A stretch of 64,000 nucleotides of DNA, taken from Flavobacteriales bacterium. Lineage in GTDB: Bacteria; Bacteroidota; Bacteroidia; Flavobacteriales_D; Crocinitomicaceae. Below the pieces are notes generated by a model, which worked only from the letters and a program-made list of their open reading frames with translations, did no database searches and was not told the origin of the DNA. How positions within the stretch are numbered: the first letter of the stretch is position 1; each line of letters begins with the position of its first letter. This document shows, piece by piece, positions 26,782 to 38,100 of the stretch. Where the stretch lies: the NCBI GenBank assembly GCA_013373595.1, contig JABXHO010000038.1, positions 27,424 to 91,423 of the forward strand, written 5' to 3'. A program made the translations under genes and the position numbers.

Positions 26782-29700
26782 TTATCTTATAATTGTAATT
26801 GTTCCTGTGTATTCATCGTTTGCTTCATTTCCTAAAATGATAATGTAATAGTACACTGCTGAAGGGAGAGGGTTTCCGTTGTACGTTCCATCCCATGGCT
26901 CATACGGTATTTGCGTATCGTATACTTCATTACCCCATTTGTTGAAGACTTTAATTACTGCATCTGGATACAATTCAATGTTTCGAATAACCCATGTGTC
27001 GTTGTAATTATCTCCGTTTGGTGTAAATGTGTTTGGTGTGTTGATACACTCATCTGGATTCATTTCTATCTCAAAAGAGAATGGCATTGTACAGCCGTTG
27101 TTATCCGTAATGATTACGTCATAAACTCCGGGTGGTACATCTTCCAAGAATTGTGATGTAGCTCCAGTTGACCAACTATATGTGTACTGTGGAGTTCCAC
27201 CGTAAGGGTAGACGAAAATATCACCGTCTGTTTGGTCAATACAACTCAAAGGATTGATTTCAAACTCAATTCCAATTTCACTTGGCTGATTGATGATGGC
27301 AGAATCTCTAACGATACACCCTTGATTATCGGTAACAGCATATGTGTATACTCCAGTTGTTAATCCTGTCAAGTCTTCCGTTGTTGCTCCCGTATTCCAC
27401 AAGTACGTGTAAGCAGGAGATCCACCAGTCGTTGTCACATCGATTGCTCCATCTGCTCCGTCGAAACAAGAAGCATCGGTAACAACTGCACTCGTAAGGA
27501 ATGGAGTAGGTTCACCTACCGTAATTGTTTGCTCAACAATACATCCGTTGTTGTCGCGCACTCGAATGAAATAGTCTTCAGCAATCAATGAGTCCAATAA
27601 TTCACTTGGATTATTCAAGAAGATTGAGTTTTGATTCCCCCAATCAAAGCTGTATGGAGCCACACCGCCTGAAACAGTCATTTCAATCGATCCATCATCG
27701 TATCCATAGCAACTCGCGTCAACTACCACAAAAGAAGTGGTTAATGCTGTTGGTTCGGTAATGGTAGCTCCTGTAAACGCTGTACAACCTTGTGCATCTG
27801 TTACGGTAAGTGTGTACGTTCCTGCAGGTGCACCGATTAAGTTCGGAGTAGAATCTCCATTCGACCAGTTGTATGTGTATGGTCCTGTTCCGCCTTGCAC
27901 AGATGTTTCAATTTCACCATCTGATGTACCGTTACATTTCACATCGGTAACAAGTGTTGTAACCATCAATGGAGCATTTGGTTCATCTACAGTGAAGGTC
28001 ATTGAGTCGACACATGCATTGCCATCTGTGGCAGTAAGTGTGTAGTCTCCTGCAAGCAATCCACTGATATCTTCTGTTGTTGATCCATTTGACCAAGCGA
28101 AGTTATATGGGAAAGTACCTCCAGAAACCGTTGCGTCAATAGCGCCATCATTGATTTGGAAACAATTCGCATCGTCGATAATTCCTGTTATCGATAATGG
28201 TGCGAGAGGCTCTGCGATTGTTGCGGAAATAGTGCTCTCACAACCGTGGTCATCCGTAACAATAACAGTATAAGTATCGGCAAATTTATCCGAGATGTCT
28301 TGAGTGGTATCGGTCATTACGACGTTTGCTCCATTCGACCATAGTTGACTGTAAGGAGCAGTTCCTCCTGCAATTGTCAAGTCGATGGCTCCAGTGTTTG
28401 ATCCGTGACAGTCAACATCTGTGACAACTGTACTCAAGGTTACTGGCGCTGTAGGCTGACTCAACGTTAAGTTGTCTGTAATGCTACATCCATGACTATC
28501 CGTAACCGTTAATTCGTAGTTTCCTACAGGTAGATTCGTGATGTCAGCTGTCGTTTGACCTCCGCCTGTCCATAGATAATTGTACGGAGCGGTTCCTCCA
28601 GAAACAGCTGAAGAAATGCTTCCAGTTGATTCTCCAAAACATAGAATATCAACACCTGAAAGAGTCAGTGATAAATCTGCTAATGGTTCATCCAATTGAT
28701 ATGAATAAGTATCCGTACATCCGTTTGCATCCGTTACCGTCAGGTCGTAGTTGCCAGCAGTTACCGCTGAAAGAATAGAACCAGTTGTTCCGTTTGACCA
28801 TGCGTACGAATAGTTTGGTGTACCTCCAGCAATTCCTGGATCAACTGCACCTGTTGCTTGACCGAAACACAAGATATCCGTTACAAGTGGAGTAGAAGAA
28901 AGTGGAGATACTGGCTCACTGATCACTTGTGATATCGTTGCTTGACATCCTTTTGAGTCAGTAACAAGCAAGTTGTAGTTTTCAGCTACTAAGTTGGCGA
29001 TATCTTCCGTTTGCATTGGAAGTACAATTCCTCCAGCGTTCGTCCAAGTGTATGAGTATCCTCCAGGAATATTTCCTCCTGTAGTTGTGATATTAATTGC
29101 TCCAGTATTCGATCCGTGGCAATCAACATCTGTGAAATTGTCTACCGTAAGGGCTAAAACATTTGCAGGTTCATTGACTGTATAACTTTGGATACTTTGA
29201 CATCCTTTACTATCCGTAATAGTGAGGGTATGAACTCCAGCTCCAATATTGATAATGTCTTCCGTAGTTTCTCCTGTATCCCACAAGTAGGTGTATTGAG
29301 GAGTTCCACCAAAGGTTCCAACTTGAATGGCTCCAGTGAGGTTGTTTTTACAGTCAACATGAGTAATTGCTCCTGATTGACCTAAGACATTTGGCTCTTC
29401 AATCACAAATGTTTGTGTAGCGATACAGCCGTTGTCATCAGAAACAGTCAAATCATAGGTTCCTGCTCCTAATGTAAATTGGTCTTCCGCTCCAGGAACC
29501 AATCCAGTTCCGTTAGCCGTTGTCCATGTATAGGTATAGTTTCCAGATGTTGTTCCTCCAGAAACGGTAACATCAATTACACCGTCTGCATTTCCGTTAC
29601 ATGAAGCGTCTTGCGTAGTGGATAAAATTTCAACCTTCGATGGCTCGGTAATGGTTGCCGCAGCAAAGTAATTACATCCGTGAGAATCATGAAGGATAAG

Positions 29701-31431
29701 TGAGTATGTACCTGCTGTTAATCCTGTTGGGCTAGCTGCCGTTGAGCCATTTGACCAAACGTAGTTGAACGTTGCAGGATCATAAGTTGTTTGGATCATT
29801 TGTGTGTTGATCGCACCGTCATTTCCGTCAAAACAACTGACATCTGTAGTAGAGATAATACTCAAGTCAGGGATGGCTTCGGAGAACATCGAGAATTGGA
29901 AACTCGGATCTGAGAACGTACTAAATCCTTCCAAACTCCAAGTGTTATCGTACCAATCATAGGTAAAGTCGGCGAGAGGTAAACTCACATCCAACAATGG
30001 TCCGATTTGCAAGTTAAATCCACTGTATCCAACAGCAGGGATGGTAAATGATGGCGTACAAACCGTAGTTGAACACCATTTGAATGGGTTACTCCATGAT
30101 GGACATGGGTAAGGAATCGAAATACAAATCTCTGGTACTGTGATTGCAGGTGTTATTTCGATTGGTGGAATTTCTAAACCGAATGCAAGTGCCTGCATTA
30201 CTACTTCAATGGAAACAGAATCATAAGTATGGTTCCTGAAAATTCCGTCAATAGAATAGGTGGGTTGAATATCGATCTGGTTGTAATAACACGGATACCT
30301 ATAAGTAAGTGTTCCTCCAATTTCTAGATTGATAATACTACTCGTTCCGGAAGGACCAGAGGTGCCATCGGGTAGGGTAGACGTGTATTCCACGGGGACA
30401 GGGAATTGATATTGTCCGTATACTTTAGGTGTAAAGTCGAAACACTGCTTGTTTTCAATTTTAAAAACAATTTCCGTTGAGAAAAAGTTCCAGCTAAGTG
30501 TTGCCAAACCTAATAGATCTTCAGAACCAGAAAGGTTTCCGAGTACAGGACCAACGGGTGGTGGCAAATTACCTAGTAAGGCAAAAACGGATAATGAAAT
30601 GTTTAGGTACTCAGGATCTGGACCAACACCTCCACCACAAGCAAACATGTCTCCGGTAACAGGATCAACAAAATCACTTGTTTCAACATAAGGCAAGTCC
30701 AATATTCCTTCCAATCCAAAGTTTCCTAGAGGATCATTTGGAATGATTGACGTACTGACAGGGAGTCCAGGAATGGATTCAACTGGTCCAAAAGAAAGCG
30801 GTCCAGCAGAAATAGTCAAGAAATCTGCCTGAGTTTGATTGATGGTAAATATGTTAATGTTGATCAATCCCGTGTTAAAGCTAGGAATCACAGGGAAAGT
30901 CGTACATCCAAAGACACAAACGGTAGCGGATAAACCAAATCCCATCGAAAAATAGAAGTCTAAAGAGGCTTCCCCAGCGGTTGGGTATCCTGTTTCTAAA
31001 CTTGCTCCAGGTAATACTTCGTAATCTGTTTCGATTAAAACTTCGTCTCCAGGATCGTATGTTCCATCGTCTGTTACGGTGTTGGTGATATCAATCGGGT
31101 AATCGACCTCTACCGTTCCGGCAGAGAATCCATTCAAAGAGAAATCCATCCCGATGTTTCCGTTGATATGTCCGTTAATTGCCGCACCAAAACTTTGTCC
31201 AAGTATCGTTACGATTCCCGCGTTTCCTGTACCAAAGGTTTCATTCCAACTGGTTCCAAAGAGATTAATCGTTTGATCAATGGTAATGGCGTTGAAAGAT
31301 GGACCGAACATGTTCTGTACACCACTTTGAAACGGAACCGTGTGTATTTCCTGCTGAGTTTGCCCGAAGCTATACGTTGAGAGTAGGAAAGTCAACGTAA
31401 ACAAAAATCGAGCTGCTGTATTACTTTTCAT
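26782..31431 (-). CDS. Large SprB-like repeat adhesin with T9SS type B sorting domain
   Basis: Secreted protein of 1549 residues. The signal peptide (ending YSFGQT) is followed by about 500 residues of unassigned, Gly/aromatic-rich, probably beta-structured sequence with several paired cysteines. Then come 12 SprB repeats (such as VDCHGSNTGAIDLTIAGGTA) and a type B sorting tail with FTPNGDNYNDTWVIRN and VFNKWGNEVYDT. The unique N-terminal half distinguishes it from the neighbouring paralogue and may be the binding head, with repeats as a stalk; that is inference. Its start overlaps the preceding gene by 11 bases and its stop lies 4 nt before the next start. Confidence 0.9.
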   Translation of the reverse strand: MKSNTAARFLFTLTFLLSTYSFGQTQQEIHTVPFQSGVQNMFGPSFNAITIDQTINLFGTSWNETFGTGNAGIVTILGQSFGAAINGHINGNIGMDFSLNGFSAGTVEVDYPIDITNTVTDDGTYDPGDEVLIETDYEVLPGASLETGYPTAGEASLDFYFSMGFGLSATVCVFGCTTFPVIPSFNTGLININIFTINQTQADFLTISAGPLSFGPVESIPGLPVSTSIIPNDPLGNFGLEGILDLPYVETSDFVDPVTGDMFACGGGVGPDPEYLNISLSVFALLGNLPPPVGPVLGNLSGSEDLLGLATLSWNFFSTEIVFKIENKQCFDFTPKVYGQYQFPVPVEYTSTLPDGTSGPSGTSSIINLEIGGTLTYRYPCYYNQIDIQPTYSIDGIFRNHTYDSVSIEVVMQALAFGLEIPPIEITPAITVPEICISIPYPCPSWSNPFKWCSTTVCTPSFTIPAVGYSGFNLQIGPLLDVSLPLADFTYDWYDNTWSLEGFSTFSDPSFQFSMFSEAIPDLSIISTTDVSCFDGNDGAINTQMIQTTYDPATFNYVWSNGSTAASPTGLTAGTYSLILHDSHGCNYFAAATITEPSKVEILSTTQDASCNGNADGVIDVTVSGGTTSGNYTYTWTTANGTGLVPGAEDQFTLGAGTYDLTVSDDNGCIATQTFVIEEPNVLGQSGAITHVDCKNNLTGAIQVGTFGGTPQYTYLWDTGETTEDIINIGAGVHTLTITDSKGCQSIQSYTVNEPANVLALTVDNFTDVDCHGSNTGAINITTTGGNIPGGYSYTWTNAGGIVLPMQTEDIANLVAENYNLLVTDSKGCQATISQVISEPVSPLSSTPLVTDILCFGQATGAVDPGIAGGTPNYSYAWSNGTTGSILSAVTAGNYDLTVTDANGCTDTYSYQLDEPLADLSLTLSGVDILCFGESTGSISSAVSGGTAPYNYLWTGGGQTTADITNLPVGNYELTVTDSHGCSITDNLTLSQPTAPVTLSTVVTDVDCHGSNTGAIDLTIAGGTAPYSQLWSNGANVVMTDTTQDISDKFADTYTVIVTDDHGCESTISATIAEPLAPLSITGIIDDANCFQINDGAIDATVSGGTFPYNFAWSNGSTTEDISGLLAGDYTLTATDGNACVDSMTFTVDEPNAPLMVTTLVTDVKCNGTSDGEIETSVQGGTGPYTYNWSNGDSTPNLIGAPAGTYTLTVTDAQGCTAFTGATITEPTALTTSFVVVDASCYGYDDGSIEMTVSGGVAPYSFDWGNQNSIFLNNPSELLDSLIAEDYFIRVRDNNGCIVEQTITVGEPTPFLTSAVVTDASCFDGADGAIDVTTTGGSPAYTYLWNTGATTEDLTGLTTGVYTYAVTDNQGCIVRDSAIINQPSEIGIEFEINPLSCIDQTDGDIFVYPYGGTPQYTYSWSTGATSQFLEDVPPGVYDVIITDNNGCTMPFSFEIEMNPDECINTPNTFTPNGDNYNDTWVIRNIELYPDAVIKVFNKWGNEVYDTQIPYEPWDGTYNGNPLPSAVYYYIIILGNEANDEYTGTITIIR

Positions 31432-31966
31432 CTTGATTGATGTTGAGTTGAATAGATTGGATGGTTGTTAGGATGTCAGACTCAATGAGTTCTTCCAATT
31501 TTGTTGGGTAGGTAATGTTTAACCAAAGCGTTTTGTTTAAATCTCCCGCGTATACCATGTATCGGATGAAATCAACATCGCTTGTGACAAAAGACGATTT
31601 GTAGTAGATCCCTTTCACGCCATTATCGCTCACAAAACTTTGTTTCTCAATAAAAGTCAGACCGTTTTTTCGAAAAAAGTCGTCAGTCATGCCTTCACTA
31701 ATTTTAATGTAGTTGGCATTGTCGATCATGGTCATGATGATACCACTGCTTGCTTCATAATGAATGTACCCATTGAATTTATCCGTTGGCTCGAAACCTT
31801 CTGGTGGCGTGATCAACGACAAATTGGTTTCTACCTTTTCCGGGAGATTGACAACGAGTGAATCGCTATTGTTTTTATTTTCAGGCTCTTGAGGATCGGT
31901 CGATTGTCCCAAAGAGATGTGAGGGGTCAAGAGCAATAATAGCCCAAAAAGTAGCGAGTTTTTCAT
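31421..31966 (-). CDS. Small secreted protein leading the SprB-like operon
   Basis: A 181-residue product with signal peptide (LLFGLLLLLTPHISLGQ), a short charged linker and one compact domain. The layout PPEGFEPTDKFNGYIHYEA, then a helix-strand ending LTTIQSIQLNI, is reminiscent of the Mog1/PsbP/DUF1795 fold; no family is firmly recognised. Overlapping the 1549-residue adhesin gene by 11 bases, it is translationally tied to it and could be a periplasmic chaperone or accessory factor of the cassette. That role is inferred only from position. Confidence 0.75.
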   Translation of the reverse strand: MKNSLLFGLLLLLTPHISLGQSTDPQEPENKNNSDSLVVNLPEKVETNLSLITPPEGFEPTDKFNGYIHYEASSGIIMTMIDNANYIKISEGMTDDFFRKNGLTFIEKQSFVSDNGVKGIYYKSSFVTSDVDFIRYMVYAGDLNKTLWLNITYPTKLEELIESDILTTIQSIQLNINQDEK

Positions 31967-31998
31967 AATATTAGTCAGTATTGCGCGATAGTAATGGA

Positions 31999-32006
31999 CA
32001 AAATTA
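31999..32006 (-). promoter_or_regulatory. -7 element of the SprB-like operon
   Basis: TAATTTTG on the minus strand fits TAnnTTTG and ends 32 nt before the ATG at 31966. No well-spaced -33 TTG. It is the only good candidate for the five-gene operon. The rest of the 201-nt divergent spacer (31967-32167) is AT-rich with no clear plus-strand promoter. Confidence 0.4.
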
Positions 32007-32167
32007 GGACAAATTTGCCAAAGGGAAGGCTTTTTTTTAACATATTTTGGATTTTTATAAAAACGGTTTAATCAGACTTGTATGTTTCGATTATTTCTCG
32101 TGTCTTTGTATCGCTTAATTTTTGCGTAAATTATGCATACCTAGTACTTATGAAATATATTTAACTG

Positions 32168-35100
32168 ATGAAGAGGTTTTTAAAAATAGCTGTACTTCAA
32201 TTTTTTTCCATCTTAATTGTTGGGAACACTTTAGCTGCCGACCGATTTTGGGTAGGTGGTTCTGGAGACTGGAATGATAACAACCATTGGTCAGCGACAA
32301 GTGCAGGTGGATCGGGAGTTTCTATTCCTGGACCTACCGATAATGTGATTTTTGATGCAGCTTCTGGTTTAACGGCTACAAGCGTTGTCAATTTGAATGC
32401 TGCTATTACGGTTATCGACTTCGATTTTTCTGCGGTAACGACTTCATTCACATTTAATTCAAATGGATTGTCAATTGAATTTACTGGATCGGTTACTGGA
32501 AATACGGCAGGAGTATTATTTACAGGAACGTGGTTGCCAATCGACTTAAACACAACCCTTGTTGGGGAAACGTTTACTTCAGGCGGAACAATTTGGGTGC
32601 AGGATTTCATTACAACGGGAGAGCAAATCACCTTCGTGGATGATTTCAGTAACGGAACAGGAATGGTTCAAGTTGATTCGGGAGGAGTTGATCTTACTGG
32701 GATTAATTTTGAGTGTGGAGAGTTCTTGTCGTCATCCAACGGCACGAGAGCAATCGACCTAACAAACGCGACGATTAATGTCAACTTGGGGGCTTGGACA
32801 ATTGATTCTACGAATCTCACATGGACTGCTACAGGTTCAGAAATTATCCTAGGTAACAACGCAGGATTAGGGGCGTTTTCAGGTGGTTCGCTTCCGTATG
32901 GTTTTCTGCGTTCTGTTTCCGCAACCCTGTTAGAATATGATGGTAATAACTCATTCGGATTGTTTGAGTTAGTCCCTTCAAGTACCTTTGAAATAAATAA
33001 CGGAGATACGCTTTCTACGGATTCATTGATTGCATCAGGATCTTGTGCTTCGCGGTTGATCATTAAAACAACTCATGGTGGACCAAATGGGTTCATTAAT
33101 AAAACTGGATTTAACAGTTTATCTCTCACAGGTCTCGATATCGATAACGTTGATGCTGTAGCGCCTGCGACCTATAATGTTAGCTTTTCGGCTGTGCAAA
33201 ATGCAAGTGGATGGACGCTAAACTTTACTAAGTTCTTCTGGATTGGAGATAGTGGAGATTGGAACGATTTAAGTCATTGGTCGTTCAGTTCTGGTGGAAC
33301 AATTGCTGGATGTCTTCCTTATATTTCGGATTCGGTTTTCTTCGATGCGAATTCATTTACATCGACTGGACAAGAGGTTGTTGTAGACGATACGGCCTTT
33401 TTTGGAGCAATGCATTGGCAAAACATCGTGGGGAATCAAACGTTAAGTTTGGATTCGAGCATTTGGGCGTACGGTGATGTGCGCTTGCATCCCAATTTGA
33501 CACTTATTCGAAACACGATCACAAGTGCAGTTCAGTTTAATGATCAAGCTGATTTATTCCCGAATTCCGCAACAATAGATGCTTCCATTTCATTGGTGAT
33601 GCCGTCACCATCTACCTCTCTGAATCTTCAAGGAGACCTCGTGATGAGCGATACATCTAGTATTATTCTATTCAATGGAAAGTTCGCTACACTCAATAAT
33701 TCCTTGAAAACGGGAACGTTCTTTACGGCAAATGATCCGTCAACGGCTGTTGATAATCGAGAAGTAGATTTCGGTAGTTCAACGATTGAGTTGGTGTCAC
33801 AGTTTAGTTCGCTTGGTGATACGTCGATTGTTTTTGATGCAGGGACATCGCATGTTCTAATTGGTGATACCATGAATTTTGACAATGCTCTTTCTACGGA
33901 AGGATTGACTTTTCATGATGTAACCTTGAACTTTACACCGTTGAATATAGGACCATTTCCATTGTTGCAAGCTGTGAGAGGTTCAAATACGTTTAACAAA
34001 TTGGAAATCATCAAGGGATCGCATGTGTATTTGCAAGAAAATGCAACACAAACCATTAATGATAGTTTGATCATGCAAGGAAATTGTCTGGATTCCATTT
34101 GGTTGCGCTCGCTTGACACAACAACGAATGTTCAGGCATTGATCAATAAAACGGTCAGTTCGGATGTCCTTTCGGAATGTGTGAACCTCGGGGGAATTCG
34201 TTATGTGAACCCATCTGCCGTTACTTTCTTCTCGACAGATTTAGGAAATAACACCAATTGGGTATTTAGTTCCATCACGCCAACAACTGCAGATTTCACC
34301 TTCTTTGGAGCATCTGGAAGTGTATGTTTCGGTGATACCGTCTTCTTTAATAATACTTCCACTGCATTCTCCGGAAATCAAAACGACTTATTCATGCAAT
34401 GGTCGTTTAACGATGATACACTTGGATTCGTTCCTGATACCAACGCACATATATTTAATGGTAGTGGCGATTTCAACGTGACACTTCAAACGGAATACAC
34501 CAACTTTTGTACGGATGAAATTACACAAGTTGTAACGGTAAATGAGCCTATCGTCTTTTTAGCTACAGATGAATTCGACCTCGAAATTTGTGCAGGCGAA
34601 GAAGTAACTTTTGAAGCAAGTAGTCCAGTTGATGGAACGGAATTCGAATTTTTCGTAAACGGTACTTCTGTACTTGGTCCGGGTGTAAATGATACGCTCT
34701 TTGTCACGACAGGACTGGCGGATGGAGATACGGTGAGTGCCCAGAGTTTCTTGAGTGGATGTGCAAGTGATTCGATTCCACAGTTAGCGTTTGTGGTGAA
34801 TGCACTACCTACGTTTACAATGGTATCGTCGGATAGTGACACAACGATTTGTGCGGGCGATTTTGTTTCATTTACAGGAATTGGCGGTGCTTCAACAGAT
34901 TTGTACCAGTACCAAGTAAATGGTTCGAATGTGACGAGTATGACCTTGGATAGCACATACAGCACAGCTGCATTGAACGATAATGACGTAGTAACATTGT
35001 TTAGCCAAACAACAGACGGTTGTATCGACTCTTCATTCATGACTTTTAACGTGGATGCTTTGCCAACAACGGCACTTACGTCAACGGAATTGGGGACGAT

Positions 35101-38100
35101 TATTTGTCAAGGAACAAACGTTACGTTTACGGCGAGTGGAGCTACAACGTATGAGTTCTTCATTAATGGAGCATCTCAAGGTGCAGCATCAACGACTACC
35201 ACCTTCTCAACATCGTCGCTTACAGCTTCAGATACCGTTTCTGTGATGGGATATTTAGCTAACGGCTGTTCGTTCGAAGCACCTCAGAAATTCAGTTATA
35301 GCTTTATCGCAACACCAACAATTACTTTAACTTCTTCGGATAGTGATACAACAATCTGTAGTGGAGAAACAGTAAACTTTAGTGCTTCGGGTGGTGCAAA
35401 TTACGAGTTCTTTATTGATGGTGTTTCGCAAGGTACTCCTTCACCAGTTACCAACTTTTCTACATCGAGTTTAACCGATGGACAGGTCGTTTTTGTAGTC
35501 GGTGACTTGGGTGGTTGTCCTGGAGTTTCTTCGAGTATGACGTTTACTGTAACACCGAGTCCAACAACGGTTCTTTCGAGTAGCGATGTGGATCATATTA
35601 TTTGTCAAACCGACTTAGTAACCTTTACGGGAAGTGGTGCAACGAATTACGAATTTTTCATAGATGGAGTGTCACAAGGACCTGCTTCAACGAATAATAC
35701 CTTTTCTACAAGTACCTTAATCAACGGGCAAACGATTGTTGTGAGTGGAGAGACAAACGGATGTGTGGTTCAGGATCAGTTGACGTATACCGTACTCAGT
35801 ACGCCATCCATCAGTTTGTTTTCCGATGATGCTGACAATATTATATGTACGGCTGAACCGATTACCTTTACAACTGGAAATGGAGCTTCGTATCAATTAT
35901 TCGTGAATGGGTCGCCATTTGGATCGCCTCAAACGTCTTCTACTTTTGTGAATCCGGCACTGCCTGTTGGAACGAACTCAGTTTTTGTTGAGGGAACAGG
36001 AGCAAACGGATGTACATCAACGAGTTTACCGGCATTGTCGGTTACGGTGAATCCAATCCCAACGGTTACGATAACGAGTTCGGATGCAGATGATATTATT
36101 TGTGCTGGAGAATCAGTAACATTCACAGGGAACGGAAGTAACCAATTCCAGTTCTTCATTGATGGTGTGGCGCAAACAACTTTATCAACAAATGCGACAT
36201 TCACGACAACTTCATTGGCAAATGGAGAAGCGGTTGAAATTATCGGGTCTTCGCTCGGATGTACAGCTTCTTCAGGTGTTATTACCATGACAGTTAATCC
36301 TGTGCCAGTGGTAACAATGATCAATACTGATCCGAACAATATTTGGTGTGCTAACGAAGTTGTTGACTTCGAAGCAAATGGCGCAGCGAACTATGAATTC
36401 TTCGTGGATGGTGTATCGCAAGGGGCTTCATCTCCAACGAACACAATCAATTCATCAAGTTTCCCTGTTGGAACATATACGGTAGAAGTTGTGGGTGAGC
36501 AAACAAACTGTTTCGCATCAGCATCAATTGGCGTGATTGTTAATCCGCTTCCTGTTCCAACATTAGTTTCTTCAGATATCGATGATATTATTTGTGCTGG
36601 AGAATCGGTAACGTATACTGCAGGTGGCGGTGGAACATATGAGTTCTTCGTAGATGGTGTTTCTCAAGGAACGTCATCAGCAATTAGTTCTTTCACCACA
36701 TCGAGTTTGGCAAATGGAAATGTGGTGTCTGTTGTGGTAACTTCCTCTGGAGGATGTACTGAAAGTACGTTGGGTGGAGTGATGACAGTAAACCCAATTC
36801 CGTCGGTTAACTTGACAAGTTCCCATCCAACAAATGAGATTTGTATTGGGGAGAGCGTTACGTTTACTGCTACTGGAGCCACTGATTATGAATTTTTCGT
36901 GAATGGAACATCTCAAGGAAGTCCATCTACGACATCAACATTTACAACTACGTCACTTTCCAATAGTGATGTCGTAAGCGTCTCTGGATCATCGCTGGGT
37001 TGTGCAAATAACTCTTCTGGATTGAGTTTCATTGTGTACGATTATCCTGTCGTTTCATTGTTAAACAACGGAGATATTCAAATTTGTTCAGGTGAGTTAA
37101 CGGACCTCGAAGCATCTGGTGCGGGAACGTATCAATTCCTTGTAAATGGAAACCCTACAGGACCATTTTCGCCGAGTACATCATTTACAGATCCTTTATC
37201 CAATGGGGATGTCGTAACTGTTTCAGGAGAGTTGAATGGCTGTGCTTCTACATCTACAGATAGCTATACATTCACTGTATTTGATTTTCCAATTATATCA
37301 ACCGTTTCAAGTGATGCGGATAACATCATTTGTTTAAACGAGACGGTTACGTTCACGGCTTCATCAGCAATGACGTATGATTTCATGTTGAATGGAACAG
37401 TCCTTCAGTCAGGAGCGACAACTTCATTCTCCATTAATACATTGGAAGATGGTGATGTGATTTCGATTGTTGGTTACAATGGTGATTGTCCATCTACTCC
37501 AGATATCTACACCTTTACGGTGAACAGTATGAACTTAGATTTGCAAGCTTCGCCATCCAACATGATTTGTGAAGGAGAGGCAGTAACGTTTACGGCATCC
37601 GGTGGAGATAACTACGAGTTTTTCTTGAATGGAGTTTCAACGGGACCAATGTCGGCAAACAATACGTATACGAACACGACGCTTGCTGATTTGGATGAAG
37701 TAACGTTTACAGCGAACAATCTGACAACAGGATGTACGCAAGCATTGGGAGATTTCATCATCATGAATGTTATTGACGAACCGCTTATTACCGCATTATC
37801 ATCTACCGATTTTTGTGAGGGTGACTCTGTTGTTTTGGTGAGCCCTGTACCGTACGGTAATCAATGGTACTTGAATGGAACGGCGATTTCTGGTGCAACA
37901 GATTCATCATACGTTGCCTACACGAGTGGCGTTTACTCCTTGGAAATTGCATCAGGAGGAGATGGTTTGGTGTGGTCATTCGGACAAAATGCAAGTGGAT
38001 CACTTGGAAATGGAACGAACTTCAATAGTACAGATCCTGTTCCAGCATCATCTGCTCAAAGTTTCGACGAACTGACCTCTGGATACGAATTCGTGCTTGG

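Noticed and set aside
34486..35040. 184-codon antisense frame inside the giant surface protein
   Set aside because: Antisense shadow of Ig-like repeats; low complexity and no start context.
34555..37780. Regularly spaced repeats considered as a CRISPR array
   Set aside because: Period is about 240 bp, repeats are diverged and translate in one frame as protein domains.
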